Notes: generated by a model from the sequence alone, not told the origin. Numbered from the stretch's first letter, positions 6,933 to 16,140 are shown. The stretch: 39,594 nt of DNA from an uncultured Lachnospiraceae bacterium (GCA_944380405.1 CALWHO010000026.1:1-39594), one strand, 5' to 3'. A program made the numbers and translations.

Positions 6933-8683
6933 AGCTTACAATAGACAATATACCTGTTGAGGTAAATGAAAACACAAGTATTTTGGAAGCAGCTCGTTCT
7001 GTAGGCGTTAATATACCAAGCCTTTGCTTCCTTAAGGATATAAACGAAATAGCAGCATGCCGAATTTGTATTGTAGAAGTAGAAGGCGTTGATACACTTG
7101 TTTCCAGCTGTAATAACCCTGTAAAAGAAGGCATGGTTGTTTATACCAATAGCCCAAAGGTAAGGGAAGCCAGAAAAACAAATGTAGAGCTTATACTTTC
7201 ACAGCATAAAACAAACTGTGCTACATGTTCCAGATGCGGCAACTGTACACTTCAGAAAATAGCAACAGACCTTGCCATAACAGATGTGCCTTATGAAATA
7301 AAGCCTCAAAAGGGTCAGTGGAGTAAGAGAAGTATACTTATAAGGGACTTTTCAAAATGCATAAAATGCATGAGATGTATACAGATTTGTGATAAGGTAC
7401 AGAGCCTTGGAGTATGGGACGTAGAAGGCACAGGTGCAAGAACAACTGTAGACGTAAGCCATAACAGACGTATTATGGATTCTGACTGCTCACTTTGTGG
7501 TCAGTGTATTACTCACTGTCCAGTAGGTGCTCTTAGAAGTAGGGATAATACACAGGAATTTTTCGATGCCCTTGCAGATAAAGAAAAGGTTGTTGTTGTT
7601 CAGATAGCTCCTGCAGTAAGAGCTGCATGGGGTGAAGAACTTGGCCTTACAAGAGAAGAGGCAACAACTGGTAAAGTTGTAGCTGCACTTAAACATATGG
7701 GTGTTGATTATGTATTTGATACTGACTTTTCTGCCGACCTTACAATTATGGAAGAAGGCAGTGAGCTTTTGGAAAGACTTAAACACGGAAATAATGGCTG
7801 TACATACCCAATGTTTACTTCCTGCTGTCCAGGCTGGATAAGATTTATGAAGAGCCAGTATCCAGACATGGTTAAATGCCTTTCTACTGCTAAATCACCT
7901 CAGCAGATGTTTGGTGCAATATTTAAGGCATACTATGCTGAAAAACTTGGCATCAAAAAAGAAAACGTATTCCTTGTTTCAATAATGCCTTGTGTATCAA
8001 AGAAAAGAGAGGCTATGCTGCCTACTATGAATGATGCAGGCACAGAAAGAGACGTTGACCTTGTTCTTACTACAAGAGAATTTTCAAGAATGATAAGAGC
8101 AGAGCATATAAACCCTGCATATCTTAAAGAAATGCCTTTTGATTCACCTTTAGGCGAGTCAACAGGTGCTGCTGTAATATTTGGTGCAACAGGCGGCGTT
8201 ATGGAAGCAGCTTTAAGAAGTGCATACTTCCTTGTAACAGGTGAAAACCCTGATGCAGACGCATTTAAAGACGTAAGAGGTATGGACGGATGGAAAGAAG
8301 CTACATTTGAAATAGCAGGCACAGAGCTTAAAGTGGCTGTTGCCAGTGGCCTTGGAAACGCAAGAAAGCTTATAAAGGCTATACGAAAAAATAAAGTGCA
8401 TTATGACTTTGTTGAAATTATGGCGTGTCCTGGCGGCTGTGCAGGCGGCGGCGGTCAGCCTGTTAAAGATGGCGTTGAAATGGCAGAAGAAAGAGCAGAT
8501 GTTCTTTACTTCCTTGATAAAACAAGCCCAATAAGATATAGCCATGAAAACCCGGAAATACTTGCCCTTTATGAGGACTTCCTTGAAAAACCTCTTTCAC
8601 ACAAAAGCCATGACCTTCTTCATACAGACCATGAAGGCTGGGTAATGCCTTTGGCTCCTTTCAGGGCTAATATGCGAAAATAA
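6926..8683 (+). CDS. [FeFe] hydrogenase catalytic subunit (glutamate-synthase-linked type)
   Basis: A 585-residue group A [FeFe] hydrogenase of full modular length. The order is: [2Fe-2S] domain (C34, C45, C48, C62); His-ligated [4Fe-4S] cluster (H94, C98, C101, C107); two [4Fe-4S] ferredoxin motifs (C145/148/151/155 and C188/191/194/198); and the H-cluster domain. All three signatures are intact: TSCCPGW (C300, C301), MPCVSKK (C356) and MACPGGCAGGGG (C501, C505). C300 matches the proton-relay cysteine of clostridial hydrogenase I. It reversibly interconverts protons and H2 in the cytoplasm. The overlap with the GltD-like flavoprotein indicates a two-subunit NAD(P)H-linked enzyme. Maturation genes hydEFG are not in the window. 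Confidence 0.95.
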   Translation: MVKLTIDNIPVEVNENTSILEAARSVGVNIPSLCFLKDINEIAACRICIVEVEGVDTLVSSCNNPVKEGMVVYTNSPKVREARKTNVELILSQHKTNCATCSRCGNCTLQKIATDLAITDVPYEIKPQKGQWSKRSILIRDFSKCIKCMRCIQICDKVQSLGVWDVEGTGARTTVDVSHNRRIMDSDCSLCGQCITHCPVGALRSRDNTQEFFDALADKEKVVVVQIAPAVRAAWGEELGLTREEATTGKVVAALKHMGVDYVFDTDFSADLTIMEEGSELLERLKHGNNGCTYPMFTSCCPGWIRFMKSQYPDMVKCLSTAKSPQQMFGAIFKAYYAEKLGIKKENVFLVSIMPCVSKKREAMLPTMNDAGTERDVDLVLTTREFSRMIRAEHINPAYLKEMPFDSPLGESTGAAVIFGATGGVMEAALRSAYFLVTGENPDADAFKDVRGMDGWKEATFEIAGTELKVAVASGLGNARKLIKAIRKNKVHYDFVEIMACPGGCAGGGGQPVKDGVEMAEERADVLYFLDKTSPIRYSHENPEILALYEDFLEKPLSHKSHDLLHTDHEGWVMPLAPFRANMRK

Positions 8684-8695
8684 TAAAAATATATA

Positions 8696-8725
8696 TTGAC
8701 AAAGTAATTGGTTATAAATTATATT
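8696..8725 (+). promoter_or_regulatory. Predicted promoter of the riboswitch-ATPase unit
   Basis: TTGACA (8696-8701) and TATATT (8720-8725) are 18 bp apart, immediately downstream of the hydrogenase gene and about 25 bp upstream of the riboswitch. Confidence 0.6.
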
Positions 8726-8750
8726 AATTACAAGTTAATATACCTTTTTG

Positions 8751-8856
8751 AAAATAAAAGGGAGTAATCATCGTCTTAAATAAAGACGTTTGCGACAGCG
8801 TCATTCCCGATGGCATTGCTATCCGCTTCGTAAGTAATTGGTGAGACTTTTATTGC
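8751..8856 (+). ncRNA. yybP-ykoY-type Mn2+ riboswitch
   Basis: The outer helix pairs AATAAAAG (8753-8760) with CTTTTATT (8847-8854). The 5' strand runs into GGGAGTA and the 3' strand is preceded by GTGAGA, the paired conserved loop segments of the yybP-ykoY family, known to sense Mn2+. Internal stems (for example CGTCTT/AAGACG around 8773-8788) lie between. The 3' strand of the outer helix is also the 5' arm of the following terminator, so ligand binding should prevent termination. It precedes a P-type cation ATPase, a recurrent gene for this class. Detailed internal folding was not computed. Confidence 0.85.
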
Positions 8857-8889
8857 ATTATTTCTAATGCAGTAAAAGTCTCTTTTTTT
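8843..8889 (+). terminator. Riboswitch-controlled intrinsic terminator
   Basis: An 18-bp stem (8843-8860 with 8865-8882, one G-U pair) with a TTTC loop is followed by seven T residues. Its 5' arm overlaps the closing strand of the riboswitch outer helix, the arrangement of an ON switch. Confidence 0.9.
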
Positions 8890-8952
8890 ATTACCAAAAT
8901 GGTATTTAACATGGACTAAATGACCATTATATACATAAAAGGAGGATTTAAA

Positions 8953-11556
8953 ATGAAAAATTATTATGAGATGACAAGAGACGATGTTCTTTTGGATATA
9001 AACGGCAGTACATCGCCTCTTTCGGCAGAACAGATTAAAGAAAATCAGCAAAAGTTTGGCCCTAACGAACTTATGGAGGAGAAAGAAACGCCGGTTTGGC
9101 AGATATTTATTGAGCAGTTTAAGGACTTTCTTGTAATTATACTTATTATTGCTGCCATAGTTTCAGGTCTTTTGGGCGAAGCAGAAAGCGCAATAGTAAT
9201 ACTTGTTGTAATTACAATGAATGCAATACTTGGTACTGTTCAAACAGTAAAGGCTACACAGTCTTTAAAAAGCCTTAAAAATATGTCTGCACCAGAGGCA
9301 AAGGTTTTCCGTGATGGTGCTGTTAAGCATGTGCCATCAAGAGAAGTAACAATAGGCGATATTGTTATGCTTGAAGCCGGCGACTGTGTGCCTGCTGACG
9401 GACGTATAATCGAAAATGCCAGCCTTAAAGTAGACGAAAGTGCCCTTACAGGGGAAAGCCTTGCAGTTGAGAAAAATGATGATGTAATAGAAGGCGAAGT
9501 TCCTTTAGGCGACAGAACAAACATGGTTTTCTCTGGCAGCTTTGTTTCATACGGCAGAGGCTCATTTGTTGTAACTGCCATAGGTATGGATACAGAGGTT
9601 GGAAAAATAGCAGGTCTTTTAAAAAGCACTTCAGAAAAGAAAACACCTCTCCAGCAAAATCTTGATGACTTCGGCAAAAAGCTCTCTATTATAATACTTA
9701 TATTCTGTGCCATACTTTTTGGTTTAAGTGTATTTAGAGGCGAGTCAGCAGGCGAGGCATTCCTTTTTGCTGTTGCTCTTGCAGTTGCAGCTATTCCAGA
9801 GGCTTTAAGCTCAATAGTAACAATAGTTCTTTCATTTGGTACTCAGAAAATGGCTAAGGAACACGCCATTATAAGAAAACTTCAGGCTGTTGAAGGCCTT
9901 GGCAGTGTTTCTGTAATCTGTTCAGATAAAACAGGTACACTTACACAAAACAAAATGACAGTTGAATATTACTATGTTGACGGCAGACAGATACCGGCAG
10001 ACAGCATAGACCTTGCAGTTCCGGAAGAAAAAAGACTTCTTCGTCACAGCGTGCTTTGTAACGACTCCAGCTCAATAAATGGCGAAGAAATAGGCGACCC
10101 AACAGAAACAGCCCTTGTAAACTTAAGTATTAAATTAGGCAGACCAGCAGAGGTTTTCAGACAGAAGTATCCAAGACTTTCAGAAATACCTTTCGATAGC
10201 GACAGAAAACTTATGTCAACACTTAACCCTCTTAAAGGAGGCATTACGCTTATAACAAAAGGCGCCGTTGACGTGCTTTTAAAGAGAGTTACTTCAATAG
10301 ATAAAAAAGGCGAAGTTTGTCCAATAACAAAAGAAGATATGGCAAATATTGAAGCTGCTAACGAAAGCTTTTCAAAAGGCGGTCTTAGAGTTTTGGCATT
10401 TGCATATAAAAGAATGCCAGAAGAAAGACCTCTTACACTGGAAGACGAAAATGACCTTATATTCCTTGGTCTTATAGCTATGATGGACCCACCAAGGGAA
10501 GAATCAGCACAGGCAGTAAAAGAATGTATAAAAGCAGGTATTAAGCCTGTTATGATTACAGGTGACCATAAGGTTACAGCAGCAGCCATAGCAAAAAGAA
10601 TAGGCATACTTAAAGATGAAAGCGAAGCATGTGAAGGTGCTGTAATAGAAAAAATGACAGACGAAGAGCTTCAAAACTTTGTTGAAGGCATATCAGTATA
10701 TGCCAGAGTTTCACCGGAGCATAAAATACGTATTGTACGTGCATGGCAGGATAAGGGCAATATTGTTGCCATGACAGGTGACGGTGTAAATGACGCACCT
10801 GCTTTAAAACAGGCAGATATTGGTGTTGCTATGGGTATAACTGGTACAGAAGTTTCTAAAGATGCAGCAGCTATGGTCCTTACAGATGATAACTTTGCTA
10901 CAATAGTAAAGGCTGTTGAAAACGGCAGAAATATATACTCAAATATAAAAAGCGCTATACAGTTCCTTCTTTCAGGTAACTTTGCAGGCATACTTGCCGT
11001 ATTATACGCTTCAATAGCAGGACTTCCAGTGCCTTTCTCACCTGTACACCTGCTTTTTATAAACCTTCTTACAGACAGCCTTCCAGCTATAGCCCTTGGT
11101 CTTGAGCCAGATAAAAAATCTGTAATGGAAGAAAAGCCACGTCCTATAAATGCTTCTATACTTGATAAGCCTTTCCTTACAAGCGTAGGCACAGAAGGCC
11201 TTGTAATAGCCATAATGACTATGATTGCATTTATGATAGGCTATAAAGAAAACGCACTTCTTGCAAGCACAATGGCTTTTGGCACACTTTGCACATCAAG
11301 ACTTGTTCATGGCTTTAACTGCAAAGACAGAAAACCTGTTCTTTTTTCAGGTAAGTTCTTCAACAACAAGTATTTAATACTTGCCTTTGCAGTAGGTCTT
11401 GTGCTTATTTCATCTGTGCTTATGATACCTGCTCTTCACAGCATATTTGCAGTACAGACACTTACAGTAAGCCAGCTTTTAACAGTATTTGGACTTTCTA
11501 TTTCAAACCTCTTTATAATACAGATATTAAAATTTATAAGAAGCAAAATTAAATAA
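8953..11556 (+). CDS. P-type (P-IIA) Ca2+/Mn2+-transporting ATPase
   Basis: An 867-residue P-type ATPase with the actuator motif TGES, phosphorylation site D325 in SDKTGTLTQNK, and hinge motif TGDGVNDAPALKQAD. Ion-binding residues resemble SERCA: PEAL in M4 and NLLTD in M6 are kept. In M5 the segment SGNFAGI keeps the Asn but has Gly where SERCA has the site-I glutamate, as in one-site pumps that also carry Mn2+. I start it at the ATG at 8953 after AAAGGAGG. It stands alone behind a Mn2+ riboswitch and a terminator follows. The most likely role is export of excess Mn2+ (and/or Ca2+) across the cytoplasmic membrane. Confidence 0.93.
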   Translation: MKNYYEMTRDDVLLDINGSTSPLSAEQIKENQQKFGPNELMEEKETPVWQIFIEQFKDFLVIILIIAAIVSGLLGEAESAIVILVVITMNAILGTVQTVKATQSLKSLKNMSAPEAKVFRDGAVKHVPSREVTIGDIVMLEAGDCVPADGRIIENASLKVDESALTGESLAVEKNDDVIEGEVPLGDRTNMVFSGSFVSYGRGSFVVTAIGMDTEVGKIAGLLKSTSEKKTPLQQNLDDFGKKLSIIILIFCAILFGLSVFRGESAGEAFLFAVALAVAAIPEALSSIVTIVLSFGTQKMAKEHAIIRKLQAVEGLGSVSVICSDKTGTLTQNKMTVEYYYVDGRQIPADSIDLAVPEEKRLLRHSVLCNDSSSINGEEIGDPTETALVNLSIKLGRPAEVFRQKYPRLSEIPFDSDRKLMSTLNPLKGGITLITKGAVDVLLKRVTSIDKKGEVCPITKEDMANIEAANESFSKGGLRVLAFAYKRMPEERPLTLEDENDLIFLGLIAMMDPPREESAQAVKECIKAGIKPVMITGDHKVTAAAIAKRIGILKDESEACEGAVIEKMTDEELQNFVEGISVYARVSPEHKIRIVRAWQDKGNIVAMTGDGVNDAPALKQADIGVAMGITGTEVSKDAAAMVLTDDNFATIVKAVENGRNIYSNIKSAIQFLLSGNFAGILAVLYASIAGLPVPFSPVHLLFINLLTDSLPAIALGLEPDKKSVMEEKPRPINASILDKPFLTSVGTEGLVIAIMTMIAFMIGYKENALLASTMAFGTLCTSRLVHGFNCKDRKPVLFSGKFFNNKYLILAFAVGLVLISSVLMIPALHSIFAVQTLTVSQLLTVFGLSISNLFIIQILKFIRSKIK

Positions 11557-11568
11557 ATCCACAAAAAA

Positions 11569-11606
11569 AGAGCCATATTTTTGGTTATAAATACGGTTCT
11601 TTTTTA
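11569..11606 (+). terminator. Intrinsic terminator after the cation ATPase
   Basis: AGAGCCATATTT (11569-11580) pairs with AAATACGGTTCT (11589-11600), with G-U pairs, followed by a T-run. It separates the ATPase from the pst operon. Confidence 0.75.
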
Positions 11607-11647
11607 TTTTGTAAAAACACATTTCATTCATGTTCTTTTAAATAAAT

Positions 11648-11812
11648 TTACATTTAATTTACTTTTTAAAAATAAAAAAACACAGTAAAAATAAGCCATT
11701 AGGGTTATAAAACATCAAAAACAATGCTTTTTGGTGTAAATTTAATTTATAAAAATTTGACGTAAAATTCACATTACACTGATTTTTAAATTTACATATG
11801 AGAATTTATAAT
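11648..11812 (+). promoter_or_regulatory. Candidate Pho-regulated promoter region of the pst operon
   Basis: The 340-bp gap before pstS is very AT-rich and holds repeated TT(T/C)ACA(T) elements: TTTACAT and TTTACTT 11 bp apart (11648-11665), TTCACAT (11768-11774) and TTTACAT (11791-11797). The last ends ten bases before a perfect TATAAT (11807-11812), and no -35 hexamer is present. Activator-type Pho boxes replace the -35 in this way. The regulator (PhoB/PhoP) is not in the window, so the assignment is inference from position and repeat spacing. From about 11870 to 11930 the leader is almost only A and C. Confidence 0.45.
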
Positions 11813-11940
11813 AAAACCATGCTTGAGGGCGTAAACAGAAAATAAAAACAGCTCTCCATTAGCATACAACGCATACAAATACAAACAAACAACAAAACAA
11901 AAAAACAAAAAACAAAAAAAGAAAAGAGGACTATTTTATT

Positions 11941-12870
11941 ATGAAAATGAAAAAAATCTTATCTTTAGCAATGTGCATGATTATGACAGGTGCAGTTTTA
12001 ACAGGCTGTAGCTCATCAAGTGAAGGCGAAAGCTCAGCAGCAGCTTCTTCTTCAGCAGCAGCTTCTTCAGCTGCAGCAGAAGAAACAACAGGCGGTGCAA
12101 TTTCTGTAATCTCTCGTGAAGACGGTTCAGGTACAAGAGGTGCTTTTGTTGAACTTTTAGGCATCGAAGAAGAAATCGACGGTCAGACAGTTGATGCAAC
12201 AACTCAGATGGCAGAAATAACAAACAGCACATCAGTTATGATGACAACAGTAGCTGGTAACACAGATGCAATCGGTTATATCTCACTTGGTTCACTTAAC
12301 GATACAGTAAAAGCTCTTAAAATCGACGGAGCAGAAGCAACTGTAGACAACATCAAATCAGGTACATATAAAGTTTCAAGACCATTTAACGTAGCAGTTA
12401 AAGAAGACCTTAGCGAAACAGCAACAGACTTTGTAAACTTCATTCTTAGCGACGAAGGTCAGGCAGTAGTTGAAGAAGCTGGTTATATCAGCGAAGGCAG
12501 CACAGGTGCTTTTGCAGGCACAAACCCAGAAGGTAAAGTGACAGTTTCTGGTTCTTCTTCAGTAACACCTGTTATGGAAAAACTTAAAGAAGCTTATGTA
12601 GCAGTAAACCCTAACGTTGAAATCGAAATTCAGCAGAGTGACTCAAGTACAGGCGTTCAGGATGCTATCAGCGGTACAAGCGACCTTGGTATGGCTTCAA
12701 GAGAACTTAAAGACAGCGAACTTTCAGAAGGCGTATCTCCAATAGTAATCGCTCTTGACGGTATAGCAGTAATCGTAAACAACGACAACGCAGTAAGCGA
12801 GCTTACAAGCGAGCAGGTACAGCAGATTTACTTAGGTGAAATTACAGATTGGGCTGACCTTTCAAAATAA
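11941..12870 (+). CDS. pstS: Phosphate ABC transporter substrate-binding lipoprotein PstS, circularly permuted
   Basis: A 309-residue lipoprotein with signal peptide, lipobox LTGC (C23) and a Ser/Ala-rich linker to about residue 55. The body has both halves of a PstS fold in reversed order. The part beginning SREDGSGTRGAF, which in ordinary PstS follows the first half, comes first (about 57-185); the part usually at the N-terminus (VSGSSSVTPVMEKL ... GIAVIVNNDN ... YLGEITDW) comes last (about 197-309). The phosphate-binding SSSVTP and SGTRG segments are both kept. It binds inorganic phosphate outside the membrane for PstCAB. Context with pstC, pstA, pstB and phoU confirms the role. The leader is A/C-rich with AAGAGGA before the ATG. 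Confidence 0.93.
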   Translation: MKMKKILSLAMCMIMTGAVLTGCSSSSEGESSAAASSSAAASSAAAEETTGGAISVISREDGSGTRGAFVELLGIEEEIDGQTVDATTQMAEITNSTSVMMTTVAGNTDAIGYISLGSLNDTVKALKIDGAEATVDNIKSGTYKVSRPFNVAVKEDLSETATDFVNFILSDEGQAVVEEAGYISEGSTGAFAGTNPEGKVTVSGSSSVTPVMEKLKEAYVAVNPNVEIEIQQSDSSTGVQDAISGTSDLGMASRELKDSELSEGVSPIVIALDGIAVIVNNDNAVSELTSEQVQQIYLGEITDWADLSK

Positions 12871-12882
12871 GAATATGAAATT

Positions 12883-12912
12883 AGCCCGAAGGAAAACTTC
12901 GGGCTTGTTTTT
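12883..12912 (+). terminator. Intercistronic terminator between pstS and pstC
   Basis: AGCCCGAAG (12883-12891) pairs with CTTCGGGCT (12897-12905) and is followed by TGTTTTTTT. Placed right after pstS, it should let most transcripts end there, giving more binding protein than permease, as is common in pst operons. Confidence 0.88.
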
Positions 12913-12936
12913 TTGGATATATAAAAGGAGTTTTAT

Positions 12937-13800
12937 ATGAAACAAACAGGTCATTCGATAATTGATAAAGAAATTTTTATGAAATACGTTTTCCTTATTT
13001 GTGCCTGTACTTCAATATTAGCGGTTCTTCTTATTTGCCTTTTCCTTTTTGTTATTTTTATTCCTGCCATAGGAAAGATTGGACCTCTTAAGTTTTTAAC
13101 AGGTACAACTTGGAAACCATCAAGCAATATATACGGTATTTTACCTATGATTATAGGCAGTATATACGTTACTGCAGGAGCAATAATAATAGGTGTGCCT
13201 ATTGGTGTTTTAAGTGCCATATTCCTTGCAAAGTTCTGTCCAAGAGAAGTTTATAGATTTGTAAAGCCTGCCGTTGAGCTTATGGCTGGCATACCTTCTA
13301 TTATATATGGTTTCTTCTGCCTTGTTGTGGTAGTGCCTTTATTAAAAGACCTCCTTGGAAACGGCAAAACAATGCTTACAGCCAGCATACTTTTGGGCAT
13401 TATGATACTTCCTACTATAATAGGCGTTTCCGAGTCTGCTATTCGTGCCGTGCCTGATAGCTATTACGAAGGTGCCCTTGCTCTTGGTGCAACACATGAA
13501 AGAAGCGTATTTTTTGCAGTACTTCCTGCTGCAAAGTCAGGTATATTTGCAGGCGTTGTGCTGGGCATAGGTCGTGCCATAGGCGAAACAATGGCAGTTG
13601 TTATGGTTGCAGGTAATCAGCCTATTATACCTGAAAGCCTTGTACAGGGCGTAAGAACAATGACAGCAAATATAGTTCTTGAAATGGGCTATGCAACAGA
13701 CCTTCATAGAGAAGCACTTATAGCTACAGGCGTTGTTCTTTTTGTATTTATACTTATAATAAATCTTTCTTTCTCAGCCCTTAAAAGGAGGAGCGAATAA
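12937..13800 (+). CDS. pstC: Phosphate ABC transporter permease PstC
   Basis: A 287-residue inner-membrane permease with six predicted membrane segments. The large extracellular loop after the first helix contains FLTGTTWKP, characteristic of PstC. The cytoplasmic coupling (EAA) loop lies around residues 180-205 (YYEGALALGATHERSVF), followed by GIGRAIGETMAVVMVAGN, a well-conserved PstC stretch. It pairs with PstA to form the phosphate channel of the high-affinity Pst system. The ATG at 12937 has AAAAGGAG upstream. The stop codon abuts the pstA start, so the two are translationally coupled. Confidence 0.95.
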   Translation: MKQTGHSIIDKEIFMKYVFLICACTSILAVLLICLFLFVIFIPAIGKIGPLKFLTGTTWKPSSNIYGILPMIIGSIYVTAGAIIIGVPIGVLSAIFLAKFCPREVYRFVKPAVELMAGIPSIIYGFFCLVVVVPLLKDLLGNGKTMLTASILLGIMILPTIIGVSESAIRAVPDSYYEGALALGATHERSVFFAVLPAAKSGIFAGVVLGIGRAIGETMAVVMVAGNQPIIPESLVQGVRTMTANIVLEMGYATDLHREALIATGVVLFVFILIINLSFSALKRRSE

Positions 13801-14715
13801 ATGGAAGCAGCAAAAAATATGCCGCCAATGCCTTCGGCAGCAGAAGAAATTAAAGCTATTAATAAACAGACTGTAAAGCAAAAGTTATGGGCTTATAGAA
13901 AACAGCCACTGTCATTTCTTCTTTTGCTTCTTGTACTTCTTTCAATTTCAATAACAGTACTTGTACTTTTATTTTTAATTGGATACATAGTTGTAAAGGG
14001 TGTTGTTAACCTTTCACCATCACTTTTTGAGTGGGAATATAACAGCGAAAACGTGTCTATGATGCCTGCCATAATAAACACAGTTATGGTAGTTGCTCTT
14101 ACACTTGTTATAGCAGTGCCTATAGGTATAGCATCAGCTATTTACCTTGTGGAATATGCAAAAAGAGGTAACAAAATTGTTGGTATAGTAGACGTAACAA
14201 CAGAAACACTTTCTGGTATACCTTCTATTGTATATGGTCTTTTTGGATACCTTCTTTTTAAAGAAACATTGGAATTTGGTTACTCAATAATGGGCGGTGT
14301 GCTTACACTTGCAATTATGATACTGCCTTTAATAATGAGAACAACTCAGGAAGCCCTTAAATCAGTTCCTGACTCATACAGAGAAGGAAGCTTCGGTCTT
14401 GGAGCAGGTAAGCTTCGTACAGTTTTCAAAATAATACTTCCAAGTGCTGTTCCAGGTATACTTGCAGGTATAATACTTGCCATAGGCCGTATAGTTGGTG
14501 AAACAGCAGCACTTATTTACACGGCAGGTACTGTTGCAGGTCTTCCAGGTGGTCTTTTCGACTCAGGTAGAACACTTGCTATTCATATGTATGCCCTCTT
14601 AAGCGAAGGTCTTTATACAAATCAGGCTTATGCTACAGCCCTTGTGCTTATGGTTATTGTTTTGGGCATAAACGCATTATCAGGCTTAGTTGCTAAGAAA
14701 GTAGGTACTAAATAA
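13801..14715 (+). CDS. pstA: Phosphate ABC transporter permease PstA
   Basis: A 304-residue permease with a charged, proline-containing N-terminal cytoplasmic segment of about 40 residues, then six predicted membrane helices. The coupling loop reads [20 protein letters not shown], followed by [15 protein letters not shown], typical of PstA. It partners PstC. The ATG follows the pstC stop with no gap, and AAAAGGAGGAG lies upstream inside the pstC 3' end. The pstB start follows by one base. Confidence 0.95.
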   Translation: MEAAKNMPPMPSAAEEIKAINKQTVKQKLWAYRKQPLSFLLLLLVLLSISITVLVLLFLIGYIVVKGVVNLSPSLFEWEYNSENVSMMPAIINTVMVVALTLVIAVPIGIASAIYLVEYAKRGNKIVGIVDVTTETLSGIPSIVYGLFGYLLFKETLEFGYSIMGGVLTLAIMILPLIMRTTQEALKSVPDSYREGSFGLGAGKLRTVFKIILPSAVPGILAGIILAIGRIVGETAALIYTAGTVAGLPGGLFDSGRTLAIHMYALLSEGLYTNQAYATALVLMVIVLGINALSGLVAKKVGTK

Positions 14716-14716
14716 T

Positions 14717-15472
14717 ATGGATATGAATAAATTTAAAATTGAAAATCTTGATTTATATTACGGTGATTTTAAGGCACTTAAAAATATAAATCTTAATATA
14801 GGACAAAACGAAATTACTGCTTTTATAGGTCCTTCAGGCTGCGGTAAATCAACACTTCTTAAATCCCTTAACAGAATGAATGACCTTGTTGAAGGATGCA
14901 AAATAACAGGTAAAGTTCTTCTTGATAATGAAGATATTTACGGTAATATGGATATAAACCACCTTAGAAAAAGAGTAGGTATGGTTTTCCAGAAACCAAA
15001 TCCATTCCCTATGAGTATATATGATAATATTGCCTATGGTCCAAGAACTCACGGCATACGCTCTAAAGAAAAACTTGACCATATAGTTGAAAAATCATTA
15101 AGAGGAGCAGCTATTTGGGACGAAGTTAAAGACAGACTCAAAAAAAGTGCCCTTGGCATGAGTGGTGGTCAGCAGCAAAGACTTTGTATAGCAAGAGCCC
15201 TTGCAGTTGAGCCAGAGGTACTTCTTATGGACGAACCAACAAGTGCCCTTGACCCTATTTCAACATCTAAAATAGAGGACCTTGCTCAGGAGCTTAAGGA
15301 AAAATACACAATTATTATGGTTACTCATAATATGCAGCAGGCAGCCAGAATTGCCGATAAAACAGCATTTTTCCTTTTAGGCGAGGTTATAGAATATTCT
15401 GATACAGAAAAAATGTTCTCAACACCTGTTGATAAGAGAACAGAAGACTATATTACAGGAAGGTTTGGTTAA
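14717..15472 (+). CDS. pstB: Phosphate ABC transporter ATP-binding protein PstB
   Basis: A 251-residue ABC ATPase with Walker [10 protein letters not shown], the PstB hallmark [18 protein letters not shown] around the Q-loop, signature [10 protein letters not shown], Walker [13 protein letters not shown] and the switch histidine in MVTHNM. It hydrolyses ATP to drive phosphate import through PstCA. A second in-frame ATG two codons downstream is an equally possible start; no strong ribosome-binding site distinguishes them. It ends 5 bp before phoU. Confidence 0.96.
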   Translation: MDMNKFKIENLDLYYGDFKALKNINLNIGQNEITAFIGPSGCGKSTLLKSLNRMNDLVEGCKITGKVLLDNEDIYGNMDINHLRKRVGMVFQKPNPFPMSIYDNIAYGPRTHGIRSKEKLDHIVEKSLRGAAIWDEVKDRLKKSALGMSGGQQQRLCIARALAVEPEVLLMDEPTSALDPISTSKIEDLAQELKEKYTIIMVTHNMQQAARIADKTAFFLLGEVIEYSDTEKMFSTPVDKRTEDYITGRFG

Positions 15473-15477
15473 TAATT

Positions 15478-16140
15478 ATGAGAGCTAAGTTTGACAGACA
15501 GCTGGATTTATTAAACAGCGAATTAATAGAAATGGGAGACATGTGCGTAAATGCCATAAGCAGCGTTGTAATGGGTCTTTTTGAAACAGACGTGGCAGTA
15601 GGCGATAAGCTTACTGATTTTGAAAACCAGATTAACCACAAAGAAAGAGAGATAGAAGGTCTTTGCATGAGACTTCTTCTTCAGCAGCAGCCAGTAGCAA
15701 GGGACTTAAGAGCTATTTCTTCAGCACTTAAAATGATTTCTGATATGGAGAGAATTGGTGACCAGGCTTTTGATATAGCCGAAATACTGGGAGTTATTGG
15801 CGATGAAAGAATTAAAGGCGCTGAGCATATTTCTGAAATGGCAAAGGCTGCCATAAAAATGGTTACAGACAGCGTACAGTCTTTCGTAAACAAAGATATA
15901 GACCTTGTAAAGAAAGTAATAAGCTATGATGATGTTGTTGATGAGCTTTTTGTAAATGTTAAAAAAGAGCTTATTAAGACAATAACTGAAAACCCTGAAA
16001 AAGGCGAAATTTGCCTTGATTTCCTTATGATAGCTAAATACTTTGAGCGTATAGGCGACCATGCAACAAATATTGCTCAGTGGGTTGAATATTCAATCAC
16101 AGGCAAACACATGGATAACATGGGTAATGTTGAGGAATAA
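15478..16140 (+). CDS. phoU: Phosphate transport regulator PhoU
   Basis: A 220-residue, all-helical cytoplasmic protein made of two PhoU repeats. Each has the typical acidic metal-binding segment (ISDMERIGDQAFDIAE around residues 85-101 and AKYFERIGDHATNIAQ around 184-200). PhoU proteins interact with PstB and with the PhoR-type kinase to restrain phosphate uptake and signalling. Its location as the last gene of the pst operon is standard. The stop codon is followed by a 52-bp gap before the lipase-like gene, which could be read through. Confidence 0.95.
   Translation: MRAKFDRQLDLLNSELIEMGDMCVNAISSVVMGLFETDVAVGDKLTDFENQINHKEREIEGLCMRLLLQQQPVARDLRAISSALKMISDMERIGDQAFDIAEILGVIGDERIKGAEHISEMAKAAIKMVTDSVQSFVNKDIDLVKKVISYDDVVDELFVNVKKELIKTITENPEKGEICLDFLMIAKYFERIGDHATNIAQWVEYSITGKHMDNMGNVEE

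Noticed and set aside
10044-10607. 187-codon minus-strand frame inside the P-type ATPase gene
   Set aside because: It lies wholly within a well-supported gene on the other strand and shows no domain or start signal.
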